Below are positions 1 to 6,149 of a stretch of DNA of 8,941 bases, piece after piece (within the stretch, counting starts at the first letter, position 1; every line of letters begins with the position of its first letter). The stretch is from Clostridia bacterium. Its GTDB lineage: Bacteria; Bacillota_A; Clostridia; Christensenellales; Aristaeellaceae. The notes beneath the pieces are model-generated. The model saw only the letters and a program-made list of their open reading frames with translations. It made no database searches and had not been told where the DNA came from. The stretch is taken from positions 1 to 8,941 of the forward strand of contig CAAEDZ010000047.1 in the NCBI GenBank assembly GCA_900754775.1, in the 5' to 3' direction. The position numbers and the translations under genes are program-made.

Positions 1-245
1 GACGGGGCTTGAATCCCCCGTCCACGTCGTTTGCAACGCGCGGGCAAGGGCCCCGATCCCGCCCTCGTCCGCCGGTCAATGCTTGGTGATGACGATGCGC
101 AGTCTGTGTGCGCTCGTGCGCTGTCCGGGCATGATTGACGATGCTGGGGGAGACAGCCCCCACGCCTGCCCACGGCGCTCTGTAACGGCTCATTCTCAGC
201 CGCAGAGATCGCATTCGCCCCGGCAAACTACCGTCCCGACCGCGC
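1..245. other. Left-edge stretch with no supported gene
   Basis: I see no convincing coding region here. Open frames exist on both strands, but they look like GC-driven shadows without ribosome binding sites. Three short hairpins are visible: 1-7 pairs perfectly with 16-22 (8-nt loop); 145-150 pairs with 157-162 (GGGGG/CCCCC core, 6-nt loop); and 186-190 pairs with 198-202. None is followed by a clear T tract, so none can be called a terminator. The last two lie downstream of the leftward DIP1984-family gene and could help end its transcript. Confidence 0.5.
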
Positions 246-701
246 TTACAGGTCGATCTCCGTCATCCAGTTGGCCTGCTGTATCTCGTTGTCCAGCCGC
301 CGCTGCTCGGCGCAGAGCGCGTCCACCTGCTTTTGCAGCGCGCGCACGTCCACCGCACGCACGATGCGTATCTCCGCGCGCCCCATGCGCTGCACGCTCT
401 GGCTGGCGGCGTCGATGAGCTTCTGATAGGCGGAAATGCGCTCGCGCAGGCAGTCGCGCCGGGCGATCATCTCCGTGAGCGTGCGTCCGCCCACCACGGT
501 GGCGCTGTTGACGAGGTTGATCTTCGCCATCAGCGTTTCCATGCGCGCAAGGCAGCCATCCAGCTGCTTGAGCAGTTCCGAGGGGTCCTCGGCGGGCGCT
601 TCGCCCTCCTGCGCCACGGCGTTCGCCGCCAGCCGCGTATTGAGCCGCGCAATCAAACGCTTGGCGTCCGCGCGTTCCTGCAATGCCTCCGCGAGTTTCA
701 T
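246..701 (-). CDS. DIP1984 family protein
   Basis: A 151-residue, mostly helical, charged protein matching the DIP1984 family (sometimes labelled septicolysin-like), known from a Corynebacterium diphtheriae protein and widespread in bacteria; its biochemical role is not established. What shows this: the start MKLAEALQERADAKR, the segment QEGEAPAEDPSELLKQL at about residues 31-47, the run INLVNSATVVGGRTLTEMIARRD at 61-83, SEIK-like AEIRIV at 109-114, and the C-terminal NWMTEIDL. The length is normal for the family. I chose the ATG at 701 over the upstream in-frame ATG at 752 because GGGAGG lies about 7 nt before it and the family begins with MKL. It has its own promoter and lies leftward of the Xre gene, beyond that gene's terminator, so it is probably monocistronic in this window. 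No signal peptide or membrane segment is seen, so it is probably cytoplasmic. Confidence 0.9.
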   Translation of the reverse strand: MKLAEALQERADAKRLIARLNTRLAANAVAQEGEAPAEDPSELLKQLDGCLARMETLMAKINLVNSATVVGGRTLTEMIARRDCLRERISAYQKLIDAASQSVQRMGRAEIRIVRAVDVRALQKQVDALCAEQRRLDNEIQQANWMTEIDL

Positions 702-730
702 CCGTATCCCTCCCATTTTGTGCTGACAAC

Positions 731-759
731 ATTGTAGCATAATGAGACGCATGGCGCAA
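731..759 (-). promoter_or_regulatory. Sigma-A-type promoter of the DIP1984-family gene
   Basis: On the minus strand, TTGCGC (754-759) is separated by exactly 17 nt from TACAAT (731-736). The -10 box matches consensus at 5 of 6 bases, the -35 at only 3. Transcription would start near 724, giving a short leader of about 22 nt that contains the GGGAGG ribosome binding site. Confidence 0.6.
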
Positions 760-770
760 GTTGGCGCGAC

Positions 771-803
771 AAAAAACGGGCGCCGGTGTGTTCCGACGTC
801 CGT
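771..803 (-). terminator. Intrinsic terminator after the Xre regulator gene
   Basis: Read on the minus strand, an 11-bp stem (803-793 with 786-776; one A/C mismatch, one G-U pair) closes a 6-nt loop and is followed directly by TTTTTT. The stem abuts the stop codon of the regulator gene at 804-806. It separates that gene from the independently promoted DIP1984-family gene. Confidence 0.8.
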
Positions 804-1109
804 TTAACGCAGGTTCCGCATCAGCGCCAGCACAAGCTCCTTTTGCTCTTTGGAAAGCGTCGCCCAGCGGTGCAAAAGTTCCCGCTGTTCCTCGGGCAGG
901 GCGCCCGTCTCTCCGCCCTCCAGAAAAAACTGGCTCATTGTGATGCCAAACGCCCTGCACATGGCTTCCAGCGAAGGGATGGTCGGCTGCGTATTGCGTT
1001 TGTACATGTTGGCGATGGTGGTCGAGGACAGGCCGCTGCGCTTGGCGAGTTCATAGATCGACCACCCGCGTTCGCGCAGGAGTTGCGTGATCCTTTCTTT
1101 AGCGTCCAT
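804..1109 (-). CDS. Xre-family helix-turn-helix transcriptional regulator
   Basis: A 101-residue DNA-binding protein with one HTH_3/Xre domain. Helices can be followed at about residues 4-13, 17-24 (SIYELAKR) and 28-37 (recognition helix, SSTTIANMYK), then the conserved PTIPSLEAMCRAFGITMSQFF at 42-62. The tail LPEEQRELLHRWATLSKEQKE at 71-91 is a short helical segment typical of small clostridial Xre proteins; there is no ligand-binding domain. I chose the ATG at 1109 rather than the in-frame ATG at 1133 because GGGAGG sits 7 nt before it. It lies 64 bp after asd on the same strand, with no obvious promoter of its own in that gap but a strong GC hairpin there, so it may be read partly by readthrough from hom-asd. 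Its target is unknown; control of the neighbouring threonine genes is a guess from position only. Confidence 0.9.
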   Translation of the reverse strand: MDAKERITQLLRERGWSIYELAKRSGLSSTTIANMYKRNTQPTIPSLEAMCRAFGITMSQFFLEGGETGALPEEQRELLHRWATLSKEQKELVLALMRNLR

Positions 1110-1131
1110 TGCCGCGCCTCCCATTGAACTC

Positions 1132-1169
1132 AAGCGCCGCCGCAGGCAACCATTCCCGCGGCGGCGCTT
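1132..1169 (-). terminator. Strong GC hairpin after asd, without a T tract
   Basis: A 15-bp stem (1132-1146 with 1155-1169, one G-U pair when read as minus-strand RNA) with an 8-nt loop lies 5 bp beyond the asd stop codon. It is followed by GAGTTC and not by a T run, so it is a poor classical terminator. It could act as a partial terminator, a 3'-end stabiliser or a processing site that lowers expression of the downstream Xre gene relative to asd. Confidence 0.5.
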
Positions 1170-1173
1170 CTCC

Positions 1174-2160
1174 TCACAGCAACAACTCCGCGATCTGCAC
1201 GGCGTTGGTGGCCGCGCCCTTGCGGATCTGGTCGCCGGCGCACCACAGCGCCAGCGCCCGCTCGTCCGTCAAATCGTCGCGGATGCGGCCAACGTAGACA
1301 AGGTCCTGATCGCTGGTGTCCAGCGGCATGGGGTACTGTTTGTTCGCCAGATCGTCCACCAGTTTGCACCCCTTGGCTTTGGCGATGGCTTCGCGCGCCG
1401 CCTCCACGGTGATCTTCTCCTTCGTGCGCACGCTCAGGCTGATGGAGTGCGAGCGCAGCACGGGCACGCGCACGCAGGTGCAGGTCACCTTCATCTCCGG
1501 CAGGTGCAGTATCTTGCGCCCCTCGTTCTGCATCTTCATCTCCTCGGTGGTGTAGCCGTTTTCGCACGGCGAGCCAATCTGGGGAATGAGGTTGAAGAGG
1601 ATCTGGTAGGGGAAGGTCTCGACGTGCATCGCTTCGCCCGCGGCGTAGGCGCGCGCCTGCGCCTCCAACTCCGCCAGCCCGCCTGCGCCCGCGCCGGACA
1701 CCGGCTGATAGGTGGAGGCGGTGATGGCCTCGATGGGCGAAAGCTCTTTGAGGGCGTTGACGGCCACCATGGAGATGATCGTCGAGCAGTTGGGGTTGGC
1801 GATGATGCCGTTGTGCTTCTTCGCGTCCTCAGGGTTGATCTCCGGCACCACCAGCGGCACGTCGTCCAGGAGGCGGAAGGCGCTGGAATTGTCCACGAAG
1901 ACCGCGCCCGCGGCCTTGATGTGCGGGGCCATGCGCCTGGCCAGATCGTTGGAGGCCGCGCCAAGCACGATGTCCATGCCGCGGAAGGAATCCTCCGTGG
2001 CCTCCTCCACCGTGTGTCCACTCAGCACCTTGCCGGCGCTGCGCGCGCTGGCCAGCAGCTTGAGCTTGCCGATGGGGAACTTGCGCTCCATCAGCACCTT
2101 GTACATCTCGCGTCCCACCGCGCCCGTCGCGCCGAGGATCGCCACATTATACGTCTTCAT
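1174..2160 (-). CDS. asd: Aspartate-semialdehyde dehydrogenase
   Basis: Reduces L-aspartyl 4-phosphate with NADPH to L-aspartate 4-semialdehyde in the cytoplasm, the branch compound for lysine/diaminopimelate and for homoserine-derived amino acids. The 328-residue length is normal. The N-terminal Rossmann motif GATGAVG is at residues 10-16, SAGK at 41-44, and the catalytic cysteine is C125 in NPNCST (122-127). Q152 and the GAGAGG stretch (156-161) follow, and the catalytic histidine is H238 in VPVLRSHS. The C-terminal GAATNAVQIAELL is typical. The ATG at 2160 gives the canonical N terminus, but its ribosome binding site is weak (GGGATG about 11 nt upstream). It lies 46 bp after hom on the same strand, so the two are probably one operon starting at the hom promoter. 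All key residues are intact. Confidence 0.97.
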   Translation of the reverse strand: MKTYNVAILGATGAVGREMYKVLMERKFPIGKLKLLASARSAGKVLSGHTVEEATEDSFRGMDIVLGAASNDLARRMAPHIKAAGAVFVDNSSAFRLLDDVPLVVPEINPEDAKKHNGIIANPNCSTIISMVAVNALKELSPIEAITASTYQPVSGAGAGGLAELEAQARAYAAGEAMHVETFPYQILFNLIPQIGSPCENGYTTEEMKMQNEGRKILHLPEMKVTCTCVRVPVLRSHSISLSVRTKEKITVEAAREAIAKAKGCKLVDDLANKQYPMPLDTSDQDLVYVGRIRDDLTDERALALWCAGDQIRKGAATNAVQIAELLL

Positions 2161-2206
2161 GCAAACATCACATCCCGTTCAGTATATGCCCGCCGCCATT
2201 CCGCGT

Positions 2207-3355
2207 TCAGCGCAGGGCGGCGAAGAAGGTCGTCCCGTCGATGCCGCGCAGCCGCGCCGCCAGCGCGTGCATGTCCGCCGCGCTCAGGGGGGCGGTGATA
2301 TAGGCCGTGCCCGCGCCGGCTTGTCCCAGCGCCTCGGCCTCAATTTCCGACGGCGCGGCTGTGCGCAGGTAATAGCGCTTCGTTACGCGACGGCCGTCCA
2401 GCTTCAGGGCCGGTTCCCCGGCGCGCAGGTGCGACTTGCCCGGGTGCGAAAGCAGGTCGCGCAGGTCCTCCACCACGGCGTAGGCGGTGGGGAACTTACC
2501 CGCGCCCTGTCCGAAGAAGTGCTGCACGCCCACGTATTCGCCCTCGAAGGAGGCGATATTGTCGTTTTTGCAAACGGCGGCCTCGATCGCGCCCTTGGGA
2601 AGCAGCACCGGCTCCACGCAGGCGCACACCGCCCCGTCCTCCATCCGTTCGGCGCGGGCGAGGAAGCGGCAGACGCGCCCCATGCGGGCAAACTGCCGAA
2701 CGTCCTCCCCGGTCAGGCGGCGGATGCCCTCGGTGGGCACTGCGCGCGTGTCGGCCACGCCGCCGAAGGCGATGTTCATGGCGATGGTGATCTTCGAGCG
2801 CACGTCGATGCCGTCGATGTCGCTGGAGGGGTCGGCCTCGGCATAGCCCAGCCGCTGCGCCTCGCGCAACACCTCGTCAAAGCCCGCGCCCGAGGACTGC
2901 ATGGTGTCGAGGATGAGGTTGGTGGTGCCGTTGAGGATGCCGCCCACCCACTTGATGGCGTCCACGCGCCGCGCGCGCAGGAGGTTGTGCAGGTAGGGGA
3001 TGCCCCCGCCGACGCTGGCGGAAACGCGCACGCCCGCGCCGCTGTCGCGGGCAGCCTGCGCCACCTCCGCGTAGTGGTGGGAGAGCATCAGCTTGTTGGC
3101 CGTGACCACGCTCTTGCCGGCGCGCAGCGCGCACACCACGAACTCGTGCGCCGGTTCCAGCCCGCCCATCAATTCCACCACGGTGTCGATGGTCTTGTCT
3201 TCCAGTATATCCTCAAAGCGCGTGGTCAATTTGCCGCCCAGCCCGGGGATGGGGCGCAGATCCAGCACGCGGGCGATCTCCATGTCCGCGCGCCTGGCCA
3301 CGATCTCGTAAACGCCCGAGCCGATGGTGCCCATGCCCAGCAATCCGATTCGCAT
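2207..3355 (-). CDS. hom: Homoserine dehydrogenase with shortened C-terminal tail
   Basis: Reduces aspartate semialdehyde to L-homoserine using NAD(P)H, the first step committed to threonine and methionine. The 382-residue protein has the Rossmann motif GMGTIGSG at residues 7-14, TANK at 85-88, SVGGGIP at 114-120, GILNGTTN at 139-146, and the signature running from LGYAEADP to K188, with D184 and K188 in the catalytic positions known for the family. GQGAGKFPTA is at 282-291. Many bacterial homologues are about 430 residues and end in a full ACT domain. Here only about 60 residues follow the catalytic part: KRYYLR at 326-331 looks like an ACT first strand and TAYITAPLSAADMHALAARL (350-369) like its end, with the middle missing. 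The ATG is preceded by AGAAGGAG, about 8 nt away. It is the first gene of the leftward hom-asd unit and is transcribed divergently from thrC. Confidence 0.96.
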   Translation of the reverse strand: MRIGLLGMGTIGSGVYEIVARRADMEIARVLDLRPIPGLGGKLTTRFEDILEDKTIDTVVELMGGLEPAHEFVVCALRAGKSVVTANKLMLSHHYAEVAQAARDSGAGVRVSASVGGGIPYLHNLLRARRVDAIKWVGGILNGTTNLILDTMQSSGAGFDEVLREAQRLGYAEADPSSDIDGIDVRSKITIAMNIAFGGVADTRAVPTEGIRRLTGEDVRQFARMGRVCRFLARAERMEDGAVCACVEPVLLPKGAIEAAVCKNDNIASFEGEYVGVQHFFGQGAGKFPTAYAVVEDLRDLLSHPGKSHLRAGEPALKLDGRRVTKRYYLRTAAPSEIEAEALGQAGAGTAYITAPLSAADMHALAARLRGIDGTTFFAALR

Positions 3356-3409
3356 GATCTGTCTCCTTCTGCATTACGATAGTTTTACGTGTCTACTGAG
3401 AAAAAACAC

Positions 3410-3438
3410 TTGTATTTTTGATGGAAACACTATATCAT
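3410..3438 (+). promoter_or_regulatory. Promoter of thrC-thrB
   Basis: TTGTAT (3410-3415), 17 nt, then TATCAT (3433-3438), with transcription expected to start near 3445. The -10 matches 5 of 6 bases; the -35 is weaker. The start site falls right at the TTG of the longest frame, which argues that translation begins downstream at the GTG at 3479. Confidence 0.55.
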
Positions 3439-3457
3439 AGTTTTGACGACATGTAAA
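3429..3457 (-). promoter_or_regulatory. Promoter of hom-asd
   Basis: On the minus strand, TTTACA (3452-3457) is followed after exactly 17 nt by TATAGT (3429-3434), each matching consensus at 5 of 6 bases. Transcription would begin near 3422, with a leader of about 66 nt. Its -10 box shares bases with the -10 box of the opposing thrC promoter, so polymerase should not occupy both at once. Confidence 0.6.
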
Positions 3458-3478
3458 GGGAAGAAAGCGGGTGTTTCT

Positions 3479-4948
3479 GTGAAGTTCTATCAAAGCACGC
3501 GCGGCGGCGCGCGCGCGACCGCCTGGGAAGCCATCCTGGAAGGCATCGCGCCGGACGGCGGCCTGTACACGCCGGAGGAGTTTCCCCCTCTGAACATAGA
3601 AGAAATGCTGGAGCTTAGCGCCATGGACATCTCCGCGCGGGTGCTGACAGCCCTTTTGGACGGCTTTTCCGCGGAGGAGATGAGCCGCATCGTGCGCGAG
3701 GGCTACGCTGGAAAATTCGAGACGGACGAACTGACGCCGCTTGTCAAGGTCGGCGACGCCTACGTGCTTGAACTCTTCCGCGGCCCCACCAGCGCCTTCA
3801 AGGACGTGGCGCTCTCGCTTCTGCCGCGCCTGATGACCGCCTCGCGCGACAAGGCGGGCGCGCGGGAAGAGATTGCCGTGCTTACCGCCACCAGCGGCGA
3901 CACCGGCAAGGCGGCGCTGGAGGGCTTCTGCGACGTGCCGGGCACGCGCATCGTCGTCTTTTACCCGGAAGACGGCGTCAGCGACGTGCAGAAGGCGCAG
4001 ATGCAGACCCAGCGCGGCGGGAATGTCCGCGTCTGCGCTGTGCGCGGCAACTTCGACGACGCGCAGACCGGCGTCAAGGCCATCTTCGCCGACGACCGCG
4101 AGCATCGCTGGGCGGCGCAGGCGAACACGCGCCTTTCCAGCGCCAATTCCATCAACTTAGGCCGCCTCGCCCCGCAGGTCGCCTACTACTTCAAGTCCTA
4201 TATGGACCTCGTGCGCCGGGGCGGGATCGCCATGGGCGAGGAGGTCAACTTCGTCGTGCCCACGGGCAACTTTGGCGACATACTGGCCGGAGACTTCGCC
4301 CGCCGCATGGGCCTGCCGGTGGCGAAGCTCATTTGCGCCTCCAACGCCAACAATGTGCTCACCGCCTTTATCCGCACCGGCCTCTACGACAGGCGCCGCG
4401 CCTTCCACAAGACGGCCTCGCCGTCCATGGACATACTCGTTTCCAGCAACCTCGAGCGCTACCTCTATCTGGAGAGCGGCCGCGACGCAGCCCTCGTCGC
4501 CCGCCTGATGCGCGAACTGACGGAGAAGGGCGCCTACACCGCCCCCGAGGGCGTGCGCAAGGCGCTTTCCGAGCGCTTCTGGGCCGGTTGCGCCGACGAT
4601 ACGGACACCTTCAGAACCATCGCCCGCGTCTGGCACGAGTTGGGCTATCTGCTCGACACCCACACCGCCGTCGCCTGGTCGGTCTACGAGCGCTTCCGCC
4701 AGCAGGACGACAACGGCAAAAAGACCATTGTCCTCGCCACGGCCTCGCCCTACAAGTTCGCCGCCAGCGTGCTGACCGCGCTGGGCAAAGCCCCCGCCCC
4801 CGGCTTCGCGGCGCTGGATGAACTCAATGCCCTCACCGGCGTGCCGGTGCCGAAAAACCTCGCCGCCATCCGCGATCTGCCCGTTTTGCACACGGACGCG
4901 GTGGACAAGCGCAACATGCTTTCCTACGTGAAGGAGGCCATCCGATGA
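3479..4948 (+). CDS. thrC: Threonine synthase
   Basis: A PLP enzyme that converts O-phospho-L-homoserine and water to L-threonine and phosphate, the last step of the pathway. From the GTG at 3479 it is 489 residues, in the range of the longer threonine synthases. The N-terminal STRGG is at 6-10, and EAILEGIAPDGGLYTPEEFP follows, as in the family. The PLP-binding lysine is K108 in GPTSAFKD, TSGDTG is at 138-143, and GNFGDILAGDFA, a cofactor phosphate-binding region, begins near 263. The open frame extends to a TTG at 3443, but that codon lies at the predicted transcription start and adds 12 unconserved residues, so I prefer the GTG. Its ribosome binding site is weak (GCGGGTG about 5 nt upstream, AGGGAAG further off). 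It overlaps thrB by 4 bases. Confidence 0.96.
   Translation: MKFYQSTRGGARATAWEAILEGIAPDGGLYTPEEFPPLNIEEMLELSAMDISARVLTALLDGFSAEEMSRIVREGYAGKFETDELTPLVKVGDAYVLELFRGPTSAFKDVALSLLPRLMTASRDKAGAREEIAVLTATSGDTGKAALEGFCDVPGTRIVVFYPEDGVSDVQKAQMQTQRGGNVRVCAVRGNFDDAQTGVKAIFADDREHRWAAQANTRLSSANSINLGRLAPQVAYYFKSYMDLVRRGGIAMGEEVNFVVPTGNFGDILAGDFARRMGLPVAKLICASNANNVLTAFIRTGLYDRRRAFHKTASPSMDILVSSNLERYLYLESGRDAALVARLMRELTEKGAYTAPEGVRKALSERFWAGCADDTDTFRTIARVWHELGYLLDTHTAVAWSVYERFRQQDDNGKKTIVLATASPYKFAASVLTALGKAPAPGFAALDELNALTGVPVPKNLAAIRDLPVLHTDAVDKRNMLSYVKEAIR
4932..4948 (+). promoter_or_regulatory. Coupled ribosome binding site and stop/start overlap, thrC to thrB
   Basis: AAGGAGG within the last codons of thrC precedes the thrB ATG by about 7-8 nt, and the ATGA overlap joins the thrC stop to the thrB start. 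This favours matched amounts of the two enzymes. Confidence 0.8.
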
Positions 4949-5826
4949 AGTTTCGCGTGCCCGCCACCACTGGCAACACCGGCCCGGGCTTCGATTCCGT
5001 GGGCCTCGCCTTCACGCTTTACGCCCGCTTCGAGGCCGAGCTTCTGCCCGCGGGCCAGCTGGCCATTTCCGGCTGCGAGGCGAAATATCAGAACGAGGAA
5101 AACCTCGCCGTGCAGGCCTTCCGCGCCGTGGAAAAGCGTCTCGGCGTCCAGCCCGCGGGCCTGAAACTGCATATCGACACCGACGTGCCCATCTCCCGCG
5201 GCCTTGGCTCCAGCGCCACGCTGCTGGCGGCGGGGGCGTTCGCGGCCAACGCCCTGCATGGCGCGCCGCTTGACAAAGAGATGCTTCTGGATGTCGCCAC
5301 GCAAATGGAGGGCCACCCGGACAACGCCGCTCCGGCGCTCTATGGCGGCCTCTGCGCCAGCGTCGTGGGCGAGGACGGCCGTGTGCTATGCGTGCGCTAT
5401 CCCGTCGCCCCCTCCGTGCGCTTCGCGGCGCTGATCCCCGATTTTCCCCTCGCCACCGCCGAGGCGCGGCGCGTGCTGCCCGCGTCCATACCGCGCGCGG
5501 ACGCGGTCTTCAACATCTCCCGCACCGCCATCCTCATGCGCGGCATGGAAATGGGGGACTACGTCCTTCTCTCCGCCGCCCTTGACGACCGCCTGCACAC
5601 CCCCTACCGCAAGGCGCTCATCCACGACTTTGACTTCGTGCGCGCGCAGGCGCTGGAGGCCGGCGCCCGCGCCCTGGTCATCTCCGGCGCGGGCCCGACG
5701 CTGCTGGCGCTGCATCCCGACCCCGAGGCCTTCGCTCCGCAGATCGAGGCGCGCCTGTCCGCGCTCTCCCACAAGTGGCGCGCCGTGCCGCTGCGCGTGG
5801 ATACCGAGGGTACGGTGGAGGAGTAA
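4945..5826 (+). CDS. thrB: Homoserine kinase
   Basis: Phosphorylates L-homoserine with ATP to O-phospho-L-homoserine, which threonine synthase then uses. The 293-residue protein has the GHMP-kinase layout: motif 1 VPATTGNTGPGFDSVGLA at 5-22, the ATP-binding motif 2 VPISRGLGSSATLLAAG at 81-97, EGHPDNAAPALYGG at 122-135, and motif 3 ISGAGPTLL at 246-254. Motif 1 reads TTGNTG where most members have TSANLG, a small departure that keeps the N and PGFDS. Its ATG overlaps the thrC stop as ATGA (4945-4948), and AAGGAGG sits about 8 nt upstream inside thrC, so the two are translationally coupled. The protein is cytoplasmic and intact. Confidence 0.96.
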   Translation: MKFRVPATTGNTGPGFDSVGLAFTLYARFEAELLPAGQLAISGCEAKYQNEENLAVQAFRAVEKRLGVQPAGLKLHIDTDVPISRGLGSSATLLAAGAFAANALHGAPLDKEMLLDVATQMEGHPDNAAPALYGGLCASVVGEDGRVLCVRYPVAPSVRFAALIPDFPLATAEARRVLPASIPRADAVFNISRTAILMRGMEMGDYVLLSAALDDRLHTPYRKALIHDFDFVRAQALEAGARALVISGAGPTLLALHPDPEAFAPQIEARLSALSHKWRAVPLRVDTEGTVEE

Positions 5827-5885
5827 AAGACAAGGCCGCGCCCGAACGGACGCAGCGCAATGCCATATGGTATTCCGGCATAAGA

Positions 5886-5914
5886 AGACCGCCTCGCACA
5901 TTACGGGGCGGTCT
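5886..5914. terminator. Bidirectional terminator hairpin between thrB and the small Cys-rich gene
   Basis: An 11-bp stem (5886-5896 with 5904-5914, one wobble pair on the plus strand) closes a 7-nt loop. It lies between convergent genes: 60 bp after thrB on the plus strand, and directly over the likely TAG stop of the leftward small gene. The T tracts are modest (ATTTCGG rightward, TCTTAT leftward), so efficiency is uncertain. Confidence 0.6.
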
Positions 5915-6115
5915 ATTTCGGCAAATGGTCTTTGCACTCCAAACAGATGGACAGATTTTTCCCTCCAGCGTCAGCCCCAAGGGTATCTCGCTATCAGGCG
6001 ACACACCCTCCACGACCAGACATGTATCTCCGCATTCATATTCATCAAGCTCCTTGCCGAACAACGGGCAGACACATAGGTATCGCTCCTGGATCTCAAG
6101 CAAGGCAACCTCCAT
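5913..6115 (-). pseudogene. Small Cys-rich protein of unknown function, frame broken by one base
   Basis: Starting at the ATG at 6115, the first 53 codons (MEVALLEIQERYL onward) read CPLFGKELDEYECGDTCLVVEG and DSEIP, a pattern I know from short clostridial proteins of unknown function. At GGGAAAA (5963-5957 on the minus strand) the frame must shift by -1 to continue as NLSICLECKDHLPK and stop at TAG (5915-5913), giving about 67 residues. Without the shift, translation runs through the terminator and into antisense thrB as low-complexity R/P/A sequence. The shifted tail restores a CxxC-K-x-H ending (CLECKDH) that such proteins usually have; with upstream cysteines this may bind metal, which is inference. 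A good promoter, a stop inside a terminator hairpin and separation from pckA by its terminator support a real gene. The ribosome binding site is weak. The break could be a one-base deletion in the A5 run, a sequencing error, or programmed frameshifting. Confidence 0.6.
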
Positions 6116-6149
6116 TTTCCGCGTCCGGGGAACGAACATCCACCGCTTC

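Larger units (their letters stand above)
3356..3478. promoter_or_regulatory. Divergent hom / thrC control region with short repeats
   Basis: This AT-rich gap holds both promoters of the threonine genes. Two short direct repeats are visible: AAACACT at 3404-3410 and 3425-3431 (21 bp apart, about two helical turns), and ATAGTTTT at 3379-3386 and 3437-3444, each followed by ACG after zero or one extra base (58 bp apart). CTATATCATAG (3430-3440) is imperfectly palindromic. These could be operator sites, but no known operator is recognised. I find no T-box or other riboswitch: both leaders are too short. Confidence 0.5.

Noticed and set aside
1..24. tRNA T-arm-like hairpin at the left edge
   Set aside because: The loop reads CTTGAATC and lacks the conserved TTC of a T loop. 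No acceptor, anticodon or D arm can be seen because the sequence starts here.
77..130. Short minus-strand frame beginning MPGQRTSAHR and ending in TGA at 77-79
   Set aside because: It is 18 codons from its ATG, has no ribosome binding site, and I recognise no family.
2161..2215. Direct repeat CTGAACG between hom and asd
   Set aside because: It is seven bases with one copy overlapping the hom stop codon, and is likely chance.
1712..3382. 556-codon plus-strand open frame opposite asd and hom
   Set aside because: It lies antisense to two certain genes and shows the repetitive A/R/H composition of a GC-driven shadow.
3443..3478. TTG start at 3443 for threonine synthase
   Set aside because: It falls at the predicted transcription start, has no ribosome binding site and adds 12 residues outside the family. 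The GTG at 3479 fits better, though its own ribosome binding site is weak.
3356..3478. T-box or other amino-acid riboswitch before hom or thrC
   Set aside because: The predicted leaders are only about 66 and 34 nt and show no specifier stem, T-box sequence or terminator/antiterminator pair.
5859..5881. Palindrome around CCATATGG after thrB
   Set aside because: It is short, lies just before a better terminator hairpin, and has no T tract or recognisable role.
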